From Adiantum capillus-veneris (taxonomy: Eukaryota > Streptophyta > Polypodiopsida > Polypodiales > Pteridaceae), in assembly GCA_014529385.2 (NCBI GenBank), contig CM043962.1, forward strand, positions 43,837,598-43,901,597: DNA of 64,000 nt. Direction: 5' to 3'. Positions 23,039-33,877 of the stretch are shown here, piece after piece. The notes under the pieces were generated by a model. It worked only from the letters and a program-made list of their open reading frames with translations. It made no database searches and had not been told where the DNA came from. The position numbers and the translations under genes are program-made. Numbering within the stretch: the first letter of the stretch is position 1; each line of letters opens with the position of its first letter.

Positions 23039-23739
23039 CTTTTTTGTTTAGATTTTTTGTTTTTATTGCATGCCTAAGTGGTGTGACTTGTAATGATATA
23101 GTGGGATGTTTTCTATTTCTATTGGAACTCCTTTTTTGCTTGTATCCTCTCTGATAGGAGCCGTTCCCTCAAGGCTACTAACCCTCGCCCCTCTACCTCC
23201 ATATTTCTTGTGTGTCGCTTCCATTATCCGTACCCCAGGCACTCTCCCATTGTGGTTACAATGGATGTAGACACTCTACCCATGGATTAGGACATTGTGA
23301 AGTACTCGTAAATACTCGTGGCTAGGAAATTGCCGTTGGATGAAAAGATCATCCCGATGGACGAAGGCGATGCTTCATTATCACGACCATCGGACGGAGC
23401 CTTGGTGGGAGGTGATGCTTCGTCAAGGGTCCTACCCCTGTGTGTAGTAAACGTGGTCGACTGATAAGGCCCGCTCTACTAAAGCAAAAGCAAGAATGAT
23501 TGACCAAAATGCTAAAGGATGTAACTTCGAGGTGAAAACCTTAAGGCAGGTGATCTGCACGGATGGAAACAAGGTGGCAACGGTTTCTACAGCTCTCACA
23601 TCGGGAATCTCTTCCGCAAGAATCTTGAAGGGTCCTGAATTTAGGGATTCCGCTAACGTCACAACTGTTGAGACGTCCGTGGTGCAAGCCATGAAAATCT
23701 GAACAATGTTAAGACTCGGCTTGAACAAGGGCTCAAGGA
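23039..23739 (+). other. Upstream region of LINE remnant
   Basis: No conserved domain recognised. Several broken frames run in the plus direction into the DUF4283-like region, so this is probably 5' UTR and the N-terminal part of LINE ORF1. Confidence 0.4.
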
Positions 23740-24869
23740 AGTTAACAGGCAACTAGTTATCGGCCCTAATGGCAACAAAAGAACTTGCTCAGAGGCAGCA
23801 TGCAGTGGGTTATTTGAAGGCGGGTTGGGGGATCAAGCCTTTAGTGCTCTAAAGAAGTCTCTGCCTCAACAGTTTGAGGTTGTGGAGGCTATTACTGTAG
23901 GGATTCCACCAGCTCTTATTAAAAAATAGCTAGCCATGCAAACTAAGTTGACGCTTGTGTTTGGCTTCAGCGGGAGAATCTTGACTAGATATGAGCTGAT
24001 ACAATGGATTCAGGGGCCATAAATCCTTGGGTATAGTGGAGCAATTGAAAATACTACTTATCTTGCAAGGGTTTTTTCTCGGTTAGATTCAAGGAGGTAT
24101 CTGATGTTTCAAAAACCCTAGACAAAGGTCCGCTTACATTTAACAGGACTACAGTCTGTGTTGTACCATGGGAGCCAATGTTCAACTTGGCAGAGTCCCT
24201 CCAAGGGATTCATCCTGTATGGGTCGAGTTTGTGGGTCTGCTTAGTTGGCTTTGGGATAATATCAGGATGCTTGCCAGCCAACTAGGCACCCCCTTGTTG
24301 GTTCCTAACAAGAGAGGTCTAGGCAGGTCCGCTAATTGGGTTTGTAAAGGCTCGAATATGGCTAAGACACCACCAAAAATCATGGTGATCAATGTTGGAG
24401 CTAGACTCGTAACTATTCCACTCAATTTCGGGAATTACTTTGGCGCATGCTTTCAGTGTAACAAATTTGGGAACTTTGCTGAGGATTTCCCCATGAGGAA
24501 TAAAGTGAACTCCGGGCCTACAGCCCAAGCCTCTAGTTTAGGGAAAGTCAATCATGTCCCTATCAACGAAACAACGTCGGAAGAGGGTGAGAAACAGGTA
24601 AAGAGCTGTGAAGAGACAAGAATAGGGGAGGAAAAAGAGGCTATGGTTGGTGACAATGAAGTCACTCAATTGCAAGTGAGGACTGGAGAAGTGCAGCACT
24701 TCACACTACAAATCCTCGAACGCCCCCGCAAAGAAAATTTGTTTGTTTTTCCTGCATCTACACCTAAGCTACTAACAGTAACAACTACATCAGATGTGAA
24801 AATTCCAAGACTTAAGAGGGCCAAAAGAGTGAAGGCGATAGCAAGAGAATCCATATCACTTGAGGCTAA
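23740..24869 (+). pseudogene. LINE (L1-like) ORF1 remnant
   Basis: A plant LINE ORF1 has an N-terminal DUF4283 domain followed by a zinc knuckle. Both are visible. 23850-24190 holds frameshifted DUF4283-like pieces (TLVFGFSGRIL; VPWEPMFN). The open frame 24178-24869 continues with GIHPVWVEFVGLLSWLWDNI and a degenerate knuckle, CFQCNKFGNFAEDF, in which the His and last Cys of CX2CX4HX4C are replaced. The tail is Lys/Glu-rich. ORF1 protein binds LINE RNA. The frame runs 48 bases into the E3 LTR, so E3 truncated this LINE at about 24869. No ORF2 (endonuclease/RT) is present in the window. Confidence 0.75.
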
Positions 24870-25460
24870 TGGAGCCTTGTGTAGTGGAGAGAATGTGTCG
24901 TGCTCTCTATGGTAGGTGCTCCTCAGTGCAGTGTGCGTGAGATCTCACTCCCTAGAAGGAAAACACAAAAGACAATGAAGAATAGACAACAATAGCAAGA
25001 CATCAGTCGTGAAACCTGAACAGTATGAGCATCGAGTAACTCAAAGAAACCAACATAGACTCTGGCATGGCAGCACACTCTGCTCCAGCCCAGAACTCAT
25101 GGATACAATGGGGGTGTTGAGGCTCACCTGTGCAAGGAAGACGTGTTGTGCATGAACTCAAGATAATAGACTCCAGACCACTACAGATATATACAAACAT
25201 GAAGAGCCACCAATGGTTGCAAATTATCTACTCCAACTAAGTCTATCTCTGAATGTGGTGGTGGTGCGCTAGCCACGGTGTCGACTGGACCACCACCCAT
25301 ATCCCTGCCACGTGTCACCGACCTGGCAAGAGAGTTCGTCCAGTGAAACCCGAGCTAACTATGACTAACTGCCTGTCCCGTGCCAGTGACACTGCCCTGC
25401 TACAGGTTGCCTGCCATAAGACCACTCACAGTCTCGGTGAGAGAAAAAATTCAAACTGCT
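24870..25460 (-). mobile_element. E3 3' LTR
   Basis: It matches 47733-47919 at its start (TGTGTCGTGCTCTCTATGG and onward) and, in reverse, the E6 LTR along its length. A minus-strand TATA-like GTATATATC lies near 25187-25196. The outer edge near 25460 is set only by the end of similarity with E6. Confidence 0.7.
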
Positions 25461-25840
25461 AAAAGGCCGTAAGACTGCAAAAATAAACCATTACTGCACT
25501 GCATTGCCATGGTGAAAGGAGTGGCAGGCAGTCATCCAAGAGAAAGATTAGTCACCAGAGCCGCATTTGAAGTATCAGTCTCTAGAGGTGGAGCCATCAA
25601 ATCAATCTCAAACCCCGCTACTGGTCTAAAGGCTGTTGGGCTCTGTTGTCCACCCGTTGTTCATAACTAGGCCGCCTGTGGAAGGAGCAGCCACAGCCAC
25701 CTTCTGCAAGGCCAGAGGGTAGCACCTATCCGATAGTGTACTGAGGGCGTCGAGTAACACAACCATGGCGATGTGCACCAGCAACACCGTCGCAACAAGG
25801 AACGTTCTACATGTGGGGCAATGGCAATGACTAAAACCCC

Positions 25841-27193
25841 TTAGGATATTGTTGATTGTAGTATTGAACTAGAGGCTATGTGTAGAGTCCCATAAATTGT
25901 TGAGAAGGACCCGTTGCTGCAGTCTGCATTGGTGTCCCTGATCCAGTCCATCCATACCCCACGCCCATCGGAGCCTGGGTAGACATATTTCCATGTAGAA
26001 GCATTTCTCGAAAATCCTTGTACCTGTGCTTTAAGATCATCAATCATTTGGGACTATATCTTCAAGGCTTGCTGCAGTGCGAAAATAGTAGCATCCCGAT
26101 CGATGATGGCGCTCTCAACGACTTGCAGAGATCCCTGCATAGCTCCGTATGTAGCAGAGTGACGTTGGTGTGTAGTTGCTAACTGCTCTATTCCTAGATC
26201 TATGGTGGCGATAACATTCCTGGAATCTTGTAATATCTTCTCAGAAAGCTCAAACAGAGAAGTAGAGTCGGCCACCTTTGAAGACTCAACAGGTGCATGA
26301 GGTGCTAGAGGATGTGCAGGTGGCACGGCTGGTGAGCTAGGATTAGGTATGGGTGAAGTGGTTACAATGGGTGTAGTGGGTACATCTGGGATGGTTGGTG
26401 CTGATGGGGTGGGGGATATATTTACTAGAGCAGGGGTGAATATGGGAGAAGAAGGAAGAGGATGCTATGAAGGAGAAGCGCCCGAGTCATCATGAGGAGT
26501 GGAAGTAGACACTGGCATAGTAGAACAAGGAATGGAAGTAGACAGAGAGCATCCTGAAAGATGTGTCACCCTAGTCTATTGGCTCTCTGACTTTGGCAAT
26601 GAGCGTAGAGACTCTAATGAGTCCTTAACCACCTTGGCTTTGATCTTCTTTTTCTTCTTTACTTTTTTGATCAGTCTCAGTAGTAGTTAGAGATTTTCTT
26701 TTCCTGACTCGTAGCACTGGTCGGTATCCTCATCCACCAGGGCAGGGGTTACATGAATATTTATTACCCACGCCAAAAGAGGTGCTGCAAAACATTTAAA
26801 GCTCAACTGCACAGACTGCACCTGGGCCCGAGACTATAAGGATGTAAAGAGAATTTGGTGGAATCCACAGGGTAAGGTATGGATCAAAAAGCAGAGATCG
26901 TCCAAGTGGGAGAATGTTGTGGGTAGGTCACACTTTCCCGCTTTCGCATCTCTGGCTAGAAAATAGTACCTAAAGATTTCCAGGAGCTGTTTGTTTCTTT
27001 CGTACTCAGGATGATCCGTACTGAGTAGCTCTCGACATACCTGAATTGTTGCATCCTTGGACAACTGAGAAAAGGTTCGTGTAGCAGGTTTCACAGATGG
27101 AAAGCTAGTAATACCCATGGCATGGCCAAGCCGTGTAGGAGTGAGTTTGTGGCCCCTTACCTTGGAAACTTTTTTAAAAAGCTCATGGATCAT
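25841..27193 (-). pseudogene. E3 3' ORF of unknown function (env position)
   Basis: A single frame with several stops. The upstream block (26834-27193) begins MIHELFKKVSKVRGHKL and resembles the 'putative plant transposon protein' domain that many plant gypsy elements carry downstream of pol. The downstream block (26054-26326) is Pro-rich and then a clear coiled coil; it continues after one TAG (26051-26053) as MIDDLKAQVQGF. No signal peptide or membrane segment is seen, so calling it an envelope protein is not justified. It may be a captured or accessory gene of the element. Confidence 0.5.
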
Positions 27194-27639
27194 CTCAATA
27201 GGAACTATGGTTGGTAGATCGCTAGCAGCCAGTGCGGTGAGACCTACACTCTATAGCTGAGCACTGGAAAGCACCTCGCTCAGAGATGGTCAAAGCGGCT
27301 CTAGAAAAAAATCCAAGGAGAAAGTTTAGCGACTTTAAGATGTTGACGGACTCCTTATCTCATGATTGATGACTTGATCTTTTCCTTTGTTTTGACTCCC
27401 CTTCTGCTGTTTCGCATGATCACTGGAAGCATCCGAGTCATAGTCAGCTTCAGAATCCGACGTTGAGTTTGCTGCTGAGGCTTTGTAGATTTCATCACTG
27501 GGGTCACTTTAAGTGATGTCTTTGAGGCTGTTGCTACTGGTTTTTGAGGAGTTATCACTCATTGATTCCGCAGCCACAACTGGCTTTTTTTGCAAAGCTG
27601 CTTGTCGTACTTGCTTGCTGATATCTTCCATATCAATCC
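27194..27639 (-). other. E3 sequence with short broken frames
   Basis: Small Lys/Ser-rich frames on the minus strand (27355-27558) have no recognisable domain. They may be the N-terminal part of the 3' ORF after frameshifts. Confidence 0.35.
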
Positions 27640-28135
27640 AATTGAAGAGAGAGGGAAAGCGCTAGGGTTAAAGGAAAGGGTTGGCAGGGGTAATCTGGTA
27701 GAAGGTAGATAGGGAGGGATCTGATAAGGAAGGGGCATTGGGGTGTGTAGGGGCGATGAAAAAAAGGTAGGTTGCATTTGCAATTATGCGAATTGCTGCA
27801 GGGAGGACGAGGGTGATCGATGGCCAGGGGTTAGGGTAGGGGCGAGGAAGATTGGGGAGGGGCTAGGGGGTTAGGGCAGGGCGATGTGAAATTGGGTAGG
27901 GGCGATTAGAGAGGGTATGGTTTGAGTAGGATAGGGTGGGGGCGAGGGGGTTGGGTTAGGGACGAGAGAGTTTGGAGAGGGGCCAGGATATGGTAGGGGC
28001 AAAGGGGTTAGGTTAGGGTAGGGGTGAGGGATACGGTCGATGGGTTTAGAAGCGAGAGAGTTTGGAGAGGGCGAGTGGGATAGGTTAGGGGGCGAGGGGG
28101 TTAGGTTAGGGTAGGGGCTTTCAGACAAGATGTTC
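27640..28135. repeat. G-rich (C-rich on minus) minisatellite in E3
   Basis: Degenerate units built on GGTTAGGGTAGGGGCGAGG repeat irregularly across nearly 500 bp. In E3's own orientation it is C-rich, like the tract at 15000-15590 beside E6, so this may be a feature of the family. It separates the RT remnant from the 3' ORF. Confidence 0.8.
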
Positions 28136-28300
28136 AGATGGTAGAACAACAGAAAATGAAACAGCTGGTGAAGTTTAACAACTAAGAAGATATAAACTGG
28201 AAGATGGCTCTGTTATTTTTTGTGATTTCCCTACGATGACATTCCACTGGTAAAGCAATGCATGGTGAGGAAATAGTTAGCCTCGGCACACTGGAAAGCC

Positions 28301-29232
28301 CTAGTTGTTGAGTTGAGTGGAGGAGAGGAGGAGGAGGACAGTAGTGAATATCAGATTGAATGTGGGGCTGGAATATCTTATAGAGATAGATGGGTTCAGG
28401 TAAGCAAAGGCTTGAGCTTCAGCTATGGACCACTGAAATGGTACGACAGCACTGGTCACGCGGGTCAACGGTTGAGCAACATCAGCATACATCCTAATAA
28501 CTTGGTGATGATGACCTGTATGGCCTACAAATCTTTGAACACCTCTAGGATTGATGGGAGGTACCACATGGCCCAGCAATGTACTTCAGTGACCAAAAGT
28601 GACATTTGTTAGGATTGAGCTTTAGACACGGGCCTCCCTGCATTTGAGGAAGACGACAGAGAGCTGGGCAAGGTGTAATTCTAGATTCTCCAGTGTGGTC
28701 AAACATTGAGCACCCAAGAAGGTTGAAAAATCTTCCATGAAGATGCGAAGATGTTCCATAAGCAAAGGACAATATACTATGCGGTTGAAAGAGGGTAGAG
28801 ATTTTTTAGCCCAAAAGACATTCTAGTGTAAATGAAAATGTCCCATGGAGTCACAAAAGCCTTTTTGATTTGATCACTTGGATGGATGCCTAACTGATTG
28901 TAACCACTGAAGCCATCCATGAAATTGTACAGTACGTTCTCTGCCACATCTTCAAGCACACGCTCAGTGAAGGGGGTGGGGAAACCATCTGGGATAGCTA
29001 CCTTGTTTAGCGCACAATAGTTGACGCACACGCAATTTTTAATGGATTGTTTTCTAGGCGCGATGACCATGGGTGATAGCAACTCAGAGTGATCCACTGG
29101 AACAATGATCCCTGCTTCTTGCATCTTTTCTAGCTCTTTCTTGACATCTTTGGCATACTTTGGGTTGAGCTTGTAAGCCTGGCCTCTGACTAACTTGGCC
29201 CCTTCAACCAGAGGTATAGTATGGACACCCAT
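28301..29232 (-). pseudogene. E3 reverse transcriptase remnant
   Basis: Three frames cover a gypsy RT. 28777-29232 carries fingers and palm (SPMVIAPRKQS, FMDGFSGYNQLGIHPSDQ, MSFGLKN). 28545-28772 has RLPQMQGGPCLKLNPNKCHF, the region after the catalytic box. 28301-28579 has LGHVVPP and RGVQRFVGHTGHH. The YxDD motif itself is lost or scrambled around the frameshift near 28775. The sequence ends before RNase H and passes into the minisatellite. It is non-functional. Confidence 0.85.
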
Positions 29233-29371
29233 TTCTTGTGGGATTCCTTCGAAATCCTTGTAAGACCAGGCAAAACATCTTTAAAGGAGTGCATAAATGA
29301 GACTACCTGATCGAGTAGCGTGGATGATCCCATAACCAAGAGGCTAGGAGGATGTGATGGGGTCATCAGGG

Positions 29372-30110
29372 TCACCTAGGTTGACTTCTCTGATCGGGTC
29401 CGGAGGTGTTGCTGGTGAGGGTGCAACATAAAGACTGAGCCGCCTCTTGCAGCTTTGGGACATCATGGACCAATGTCTGATCTATGTGAAAATCAACATA
29501 CTCTTCCTGTAGCCAGCCTGGTGGAAGCTCCTCAAAGGGTAAGTCCTCAGACATAGCAGGGAGTGGTGGTGCGGTTGAAGAATCGGGTGGTGGAGGATAA
29601 GGGCAGATGTGAGGTGGTGATGAACTCCTGCAAAGGAGATTTCTTTCCCCTTCTATGGTGTGTTATAGGTTCACCAAGACAAATGGTTTCCAAAGAGGGG
29701 CCCATAGAAGTATGGTCCTCATTGATGACTATCTCACTGGCCTCTGTAGGGTGTGGCTCACTGATCGCACCTAGAGGAACAGGGAAAGAGGGTGGATCCT
29801 CAAGCAAGGGTTGAGTAGAGACCACATAGCATGGAAGCGATGTGGTAGCCTCCAACCACTACAAAAGATCTTCGTCGGACCTATCTGGTGTGGTAGGCTA
29901 CTCTATGTCGGGCTTGGACTCCACTGACAAAGAACTATGGAGAACCACTGGATCCATACCTCCTTCACGTCGAATTGGTTGCATTGGGGAGCCAGGAGTA
30001 CGAATCCACATGGCGTCATTTCCCCAATCGTTAATTTCCTTTGTGTGCCACAACGAAGGTCTACCAATGAGCAAGGGAAAACCTCCCTCAACCTGAGGAA
30101 GATGAACCAC
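29372..30110 (-). pseudogene. E3 spacer between protease and RT
   Basis: Broken minus-strand frames (29372-29554, 29547-29855, 29898-30110). The last carries LLIGRPSLWHT, which looks like the closing (I)LGRP motif of a retropepsin. The rest is a low-complexity acidic linker like that in E1. Confidence 0.5.
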
Positions 30111-30187
30111 AACAAAATCAACTTGAATGTGAAGTCTTGTACCTGCATAGGCACCTTGTCTACTATGCCCACTGGGTAGACTATCCT

Positions 30188-30382
30188 CTAGTCAACCACT
30201 GTAATTGTGAAGGGGGCAAGGCGAGTAGGATGTAGACTTAAAGCCAGCATAGTGAACTCTGGCATTAGATTGATCCAAGATCCACCATTGACTATGACGT
30301 CGGTGAATTTGTGCCCAATAATAGATACAGTGAGATGAGGACTTTTGTGATCGGTGAGGGGAGCGATTGGATAGGAAATCAT
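30188..30382 (-). pseudogene. E3 protease active-site region
   Basis: The frame contains DVIVNGGSWINLMPE in the position of a retropepsin active site. The catalytic Asp is Asn and the following Ser/Thr is Gly, so activity as a protease is unlikely. E4's canonical protease also has Gly in the second position. Confidence 0.6.
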
Positions 30383-30818
30383 GTACGACTCTGAGGGCTA
30401 TACGTGGAGGTGCCCGCCACTAGGTCCTGCACCCGGGTACAAAGACTGAATGATTGAAAGGGTTTCCTTATGAGGTTTGCATCAAGACAGAGCATATCGT
30501 AAAGTAACACTTGCTGAAAGGTGTTCTTCAAGATAGCTTTTGTTGTGGGCTTGGCTCTTTTGATCTGGGCTTCCTCTGGAACTTTGATCCATTGCAAGTC
30601 AACCATTGCTTCTAAGAAAGCTCCATCGATGTCGGAGAGCATGGAGGTTGGCCTACTCTAAGCACCAATGAAGAGCTCTTCATTTGGATCAGGTAGGCCA
30701 GGTTGTGGAAGTAGAGATGGACGAGATGGATCTTCTGGTAAGCTGAGACCAAGAGCTGCTCTTTATGTCCGAGTGAGGACTCCATCAGGCTCCTCCACTT
30801 GATGTGGTCTAACCACAT
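30379..30818 (-). pseudogene. E3 region between gag and protease
   Basis: Short frames (30379-30642, 30612-30818) with helical, charged sequence and no recognisable domain. Probably the gag-PR linker. Confidence 0.4.
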
Positions 30819-30882
30819 GAGTAGTAGGTGATGGCTGAGGGATAGTGTTCACTACGATCAGGTTGATCTTGGGAAATGTGGA

Positions 30883-31260
30883 TTATTGTTGGTTTAGGTT
30901 TGGGTTTGAAGACGTGGATGCTTGTTGCTTTGAACAATCTTTACTGTAATGATCTTTAGCCTCGGGGCAATGGCGGCAAGGCGGAGACCCTTCAGGAAGA
31001 TGACATTTACTTTGGTAATGTCCATACTCTCCACACCTATAGCATAGGATGGGGAAATTGACTAGTCGGGAGGGTGGATGAGGTGGTCTCTGCTCTTGAT
31101 GCGTAGGGTTGGATACTGGCATAGGAGGAATTGTCAGCAAGGGTGGAATTTGGGTTTGTTTACCATAAGTAGAAACCATATGGGATGCAGGAGCTAAGAT
31201 TTGTTGAAGCTTGGAGTGAGACTTTGTTGTAATTGTCTCAGTCTCTTCAGATAGTAGCAT
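30883..31260 (-). pseudogene. E3 gag zinc knuckle region
   Basis: A Pro/Thr-rich segment leads to CYRCGEYGHYQSKC, a canonical CX2CX4HX4C knuckle, then CRHCPEAKDHYSKDC, a spaced second one. These bind the element RNA. It is in a different frame from the gag domain upstream. Confidence 0.8.
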
Positions 31261-31717
31261 TCTTTGTCATCATGCCCTGACTTCTCACAGAAGTGACAAT
31301 AAGCTCGGAGTGGACATTTTTGTGGAGGATGCCCGGGAGAACAACAGGAGGTACACAAACCATAGTTTTAGTCTCTAGATGAGCTTTGAGCTCCTCAAGC
31401 TTGTGCTTGAGAGTGTTCAAAGCTTCTTGCTATGAAAGCTTCTTGCTGTGAAATCTTCTCCTGTCGAAGAGAGAATGGTCTCTCTTATTGAAGAGCTCGT
31501 TGTAACTTCAGAGCTTCCAGTTCTCTACGTAGAGAGGTCAAAGGATCAGAGGGATTTTCTAAAACGATTGAGGGGGTTTATATTTGAGGAGAGTTGGTGA
31601 ATAGCTTCCTCGCTCCTTCTATCCGAGTAGCATCTCAACAAACTCCTCAAAGGTGGCGTCAGGTCGAAGACTCTCCCGCAGTTTTTGTTGAGACGTTTTG
31701 GAAAGAGCCTTCTCTAC

Positions 31718-31963
31718 TTACATCTTAACCATAAATTCACCCGGTTGTTGCTGAGGCAGCTTGGCAACCAAAGACTTTGTTTTGGTCATGAGCTCTGCAA
31801 AAGTCTCTTTGGGTTGAAGCATCAGGTTGGCTAACTCATCCAGAACCTTTTCTTGGAATTCCCCTGGTCTGAAAGCTTCACAGAATTTTTGTCTCAATGT
31901 GGCCCAAGTAGTAAAGTGGTTTTCTGCAAACTGACTGTACCACTTTTTTGCTAAGCCACCCAA
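31718..31963 (-). pseudogene. E3 gag domain
   Basis: The frame reads LAKKWYSQF...TTWATLRQKFCEAFRPGEFQEKVLDELANLMLQPKETFAELMTKTKSLV, typical of the retrotransposon gag family (WY, F and L spacing). The N-terminal part continues toward 32189, where E4 interrupts. Confidence 0.8.
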
Positions 31964-32184
31964 GGTAGATGGGAAGAGTACTAATTAGGCGTCTTTGCGG
32001 TGGAGGCCACGACCTCTGCAGAGAGAAACAAACCTTCTGGCATGGTCATCGGCATCCTCTGTAGAGAGACCTTTGAAAGTCGGGAACTTGATGTTCACCT
32101 TAGCCAAGACACTTGTGAGCTCCTCCATGACTGTCTATGCAAGAGCTTGTTGCACTGGAGCTTGTTGTAACCCCGGGGATGAGA

Positions 32185-32189
32185 ACTTT
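32185..32189. repeat. Left target-site duplication of E4
   Basis: ACTTT directly before the E4 left LTR; the same five bases follow the right LTR at 47165-47169. Confidence 0.92.
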
Positions 32190-32512
32190 TGTTAACCCTC
32201 ACAGCTCACGGACACCCTATCACCTACAAGACGGACGTTGTAACCTACGGTGGACATTGTATTATTTATTTGGTAGAGTCAGGTACCGGGCTTGTCGGTC
32301 CAATAGGAAAAGGGTAAGAGTGATCGCCGATGAGAGGCGCACTCTAACTGGAACATTCAAGGGATTAGTTGGCTAAGCATGGGCGCCCAAGTGTGAATGG
32401 GGTGAGCTCATATAAAAGCCAACTAAACCTAAAATTCACTCATTCTCTCATTTGTGCAATAGAAGAGTGCTCTTGCTCCATCTCCATCTCCATCTTCTTC
32501 TTCTTCACCTCC

Positions 32513-32583
<71 letters not shown>

Positions 32584-32842
32584 AGAGAGAGAGAGAGAGA
32601 GAGAGAGCGATCGAGCATTGCGGCGGCACGACGGCGGTGAAGCGGCTAAGCGCGACGTAGCGGCGTCTCCTTCTTCTTCGTGGCAAGGAATCCTCCACGA
32701 CAGGAGCATAGAGCGGTGAGTGACACACCATTGCCCTCTTTTGAGCTTACTAGTTAAGCTAGTTGTGTGCTTAGAGTCGTCTATGGCTCGCACACAGTGT
32801 TAGGCAAGGCCCTTGCTTCGACATTGCGGCAAGAAGCGCACA
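32190..32842 (+). mobile_element. E4 5' LTR
   Basis: TGTTAACC...GCGCACA. A TATA box (TATAAAAG, 32411-32418) places U3 upstream and a transcription start near 32440. A pyrimidine-rich stretch (TCCATCTCCATCTTCTTCTT) and a (TG)n(GA)n tract at 32514-32607 lie in the transcribed leader. Confidence 0.95.
32514..32607. repeat. (TG)n(GA)n compound microsatellite
   Basis: TG tract 32514-32578 followed after TAT by GA tract 32583-32607, within the E4 5' LTR. The right LTR has the same arrangement at 46844-46929 with different lengths. Confidence 0.97.
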
Positions 32843-32846
32843 TTTT

Positions 32847-32864
32847 TGGCGCCGCTGCCGGGGA
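32847..32864 (+). other. Primer-binding site of E4 (tRNA-Asp type)
   Basis: TGGCGCCGCTGCCGGGGA, four bases after the LTR. It is the same primer class as E1 and matches plant tRNA-Asp. Confidence 0.9.
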
Positions 32865-33877
32865 ATCGCCCTGCACTAAGCCCAAGAGGCACTTTGTACT
32901 TCTCCTATGAGTTGTTTGTAGTAGGAAAGAAGAGGAAGAGGAAGAGGAATGAGTTATTTTTCTGCAAGTTGTTAATTTCTGTATTGTCTGCAAGTTCTGT
33001 GATTTCTGCATAATGTTGTGTTTTCCGTTTGCACACAGTCTTTGCACAATTAGTAGTTGTTAGCTTGTTCGCAGTGAATGAATAAGTAGGTAGACAGTTA
33101 GCAATTTCTGTTTGCACACAGTCTGTACACAGTTTTCTGTCAAGGTTTGCCTACACACAGTCTTTGCACAGTAAGGTAGCGAGAGAGGAAGTAGGTGGAC
33201 AGTTAGCCCACTGTCAATAAGCAGTTAGCAGAGTGGTTAACAGATTAGTTAGTGGTTAGCAGCACTGTTAGTAAGTAGATAAGGTAGTGAGCTGTCTGTG
33301 AGATGTTGACAGAGAGGTTAGGTAGGTGTTGACAGTGTGTGTGGCCAAGAAAGGGTCACCTAAACCGCGCGCGGTTGTCGCCTTAAAAAAATAAATAAAT
33401 TAATTAATTAAAAAATTAAAATTAAAAAAAAACCGAAAATATTTAAGCGTGAGTGACTGGGGGGCTACACTAAAATTTTGATCGGGATCGGGATCATTTC
33501 CCCAAGCCCAAGCCCAAGCCCAAGCCTCAGTCCTATGATATATACTAGACTCACTCTTATATATATACCCTACCCCCTCAAGAGGGAATGAGAGCATGTG
33601 GGGCAAGTCCTCCACTCTCCTCCCTTCTCTTCCCACTTGCACCCTTAGACTTTCTAAATTGGGCCTAGTTCCCTACTAGAAATTGACGGTTTTAGGGATT
33701 TCGAGGGCATAAAGTGACCAAACGGAGGGCTGTAAAGCACGGCACGTCCCTCTAATTGAGACGCTCGTTTTGAGCTATCATACGTTCTATTCTATAGCTG
33801 GGTCAGAAAAAAAGGACCAAAAAATCAAAAAAAAAAAAAAGAAAAGACTTAGGTTGCAAAACACCCAAAAATACTAG
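32865..33877 (+). other. E4 leader
   Basis: 1 kb with no credible ORF. It contains repeated GCACACAGTCTTTGCACA-like and GTTAGCAG-like motifs (33030-33280) and a CCCAAG hexamer repeat (33500-33525), followed by A-rich sequence just before ORF0. Confidence 0.7.

Noticed and set aside
27640-28135. Interstitial telomeric repeat (TTAGGG-like units)
   Set aside because: GGTTAGGGTAGGGGCGAGG units are irregular and G-rich; plant telomere repeats (TTTAGGG) in tandem are not present.
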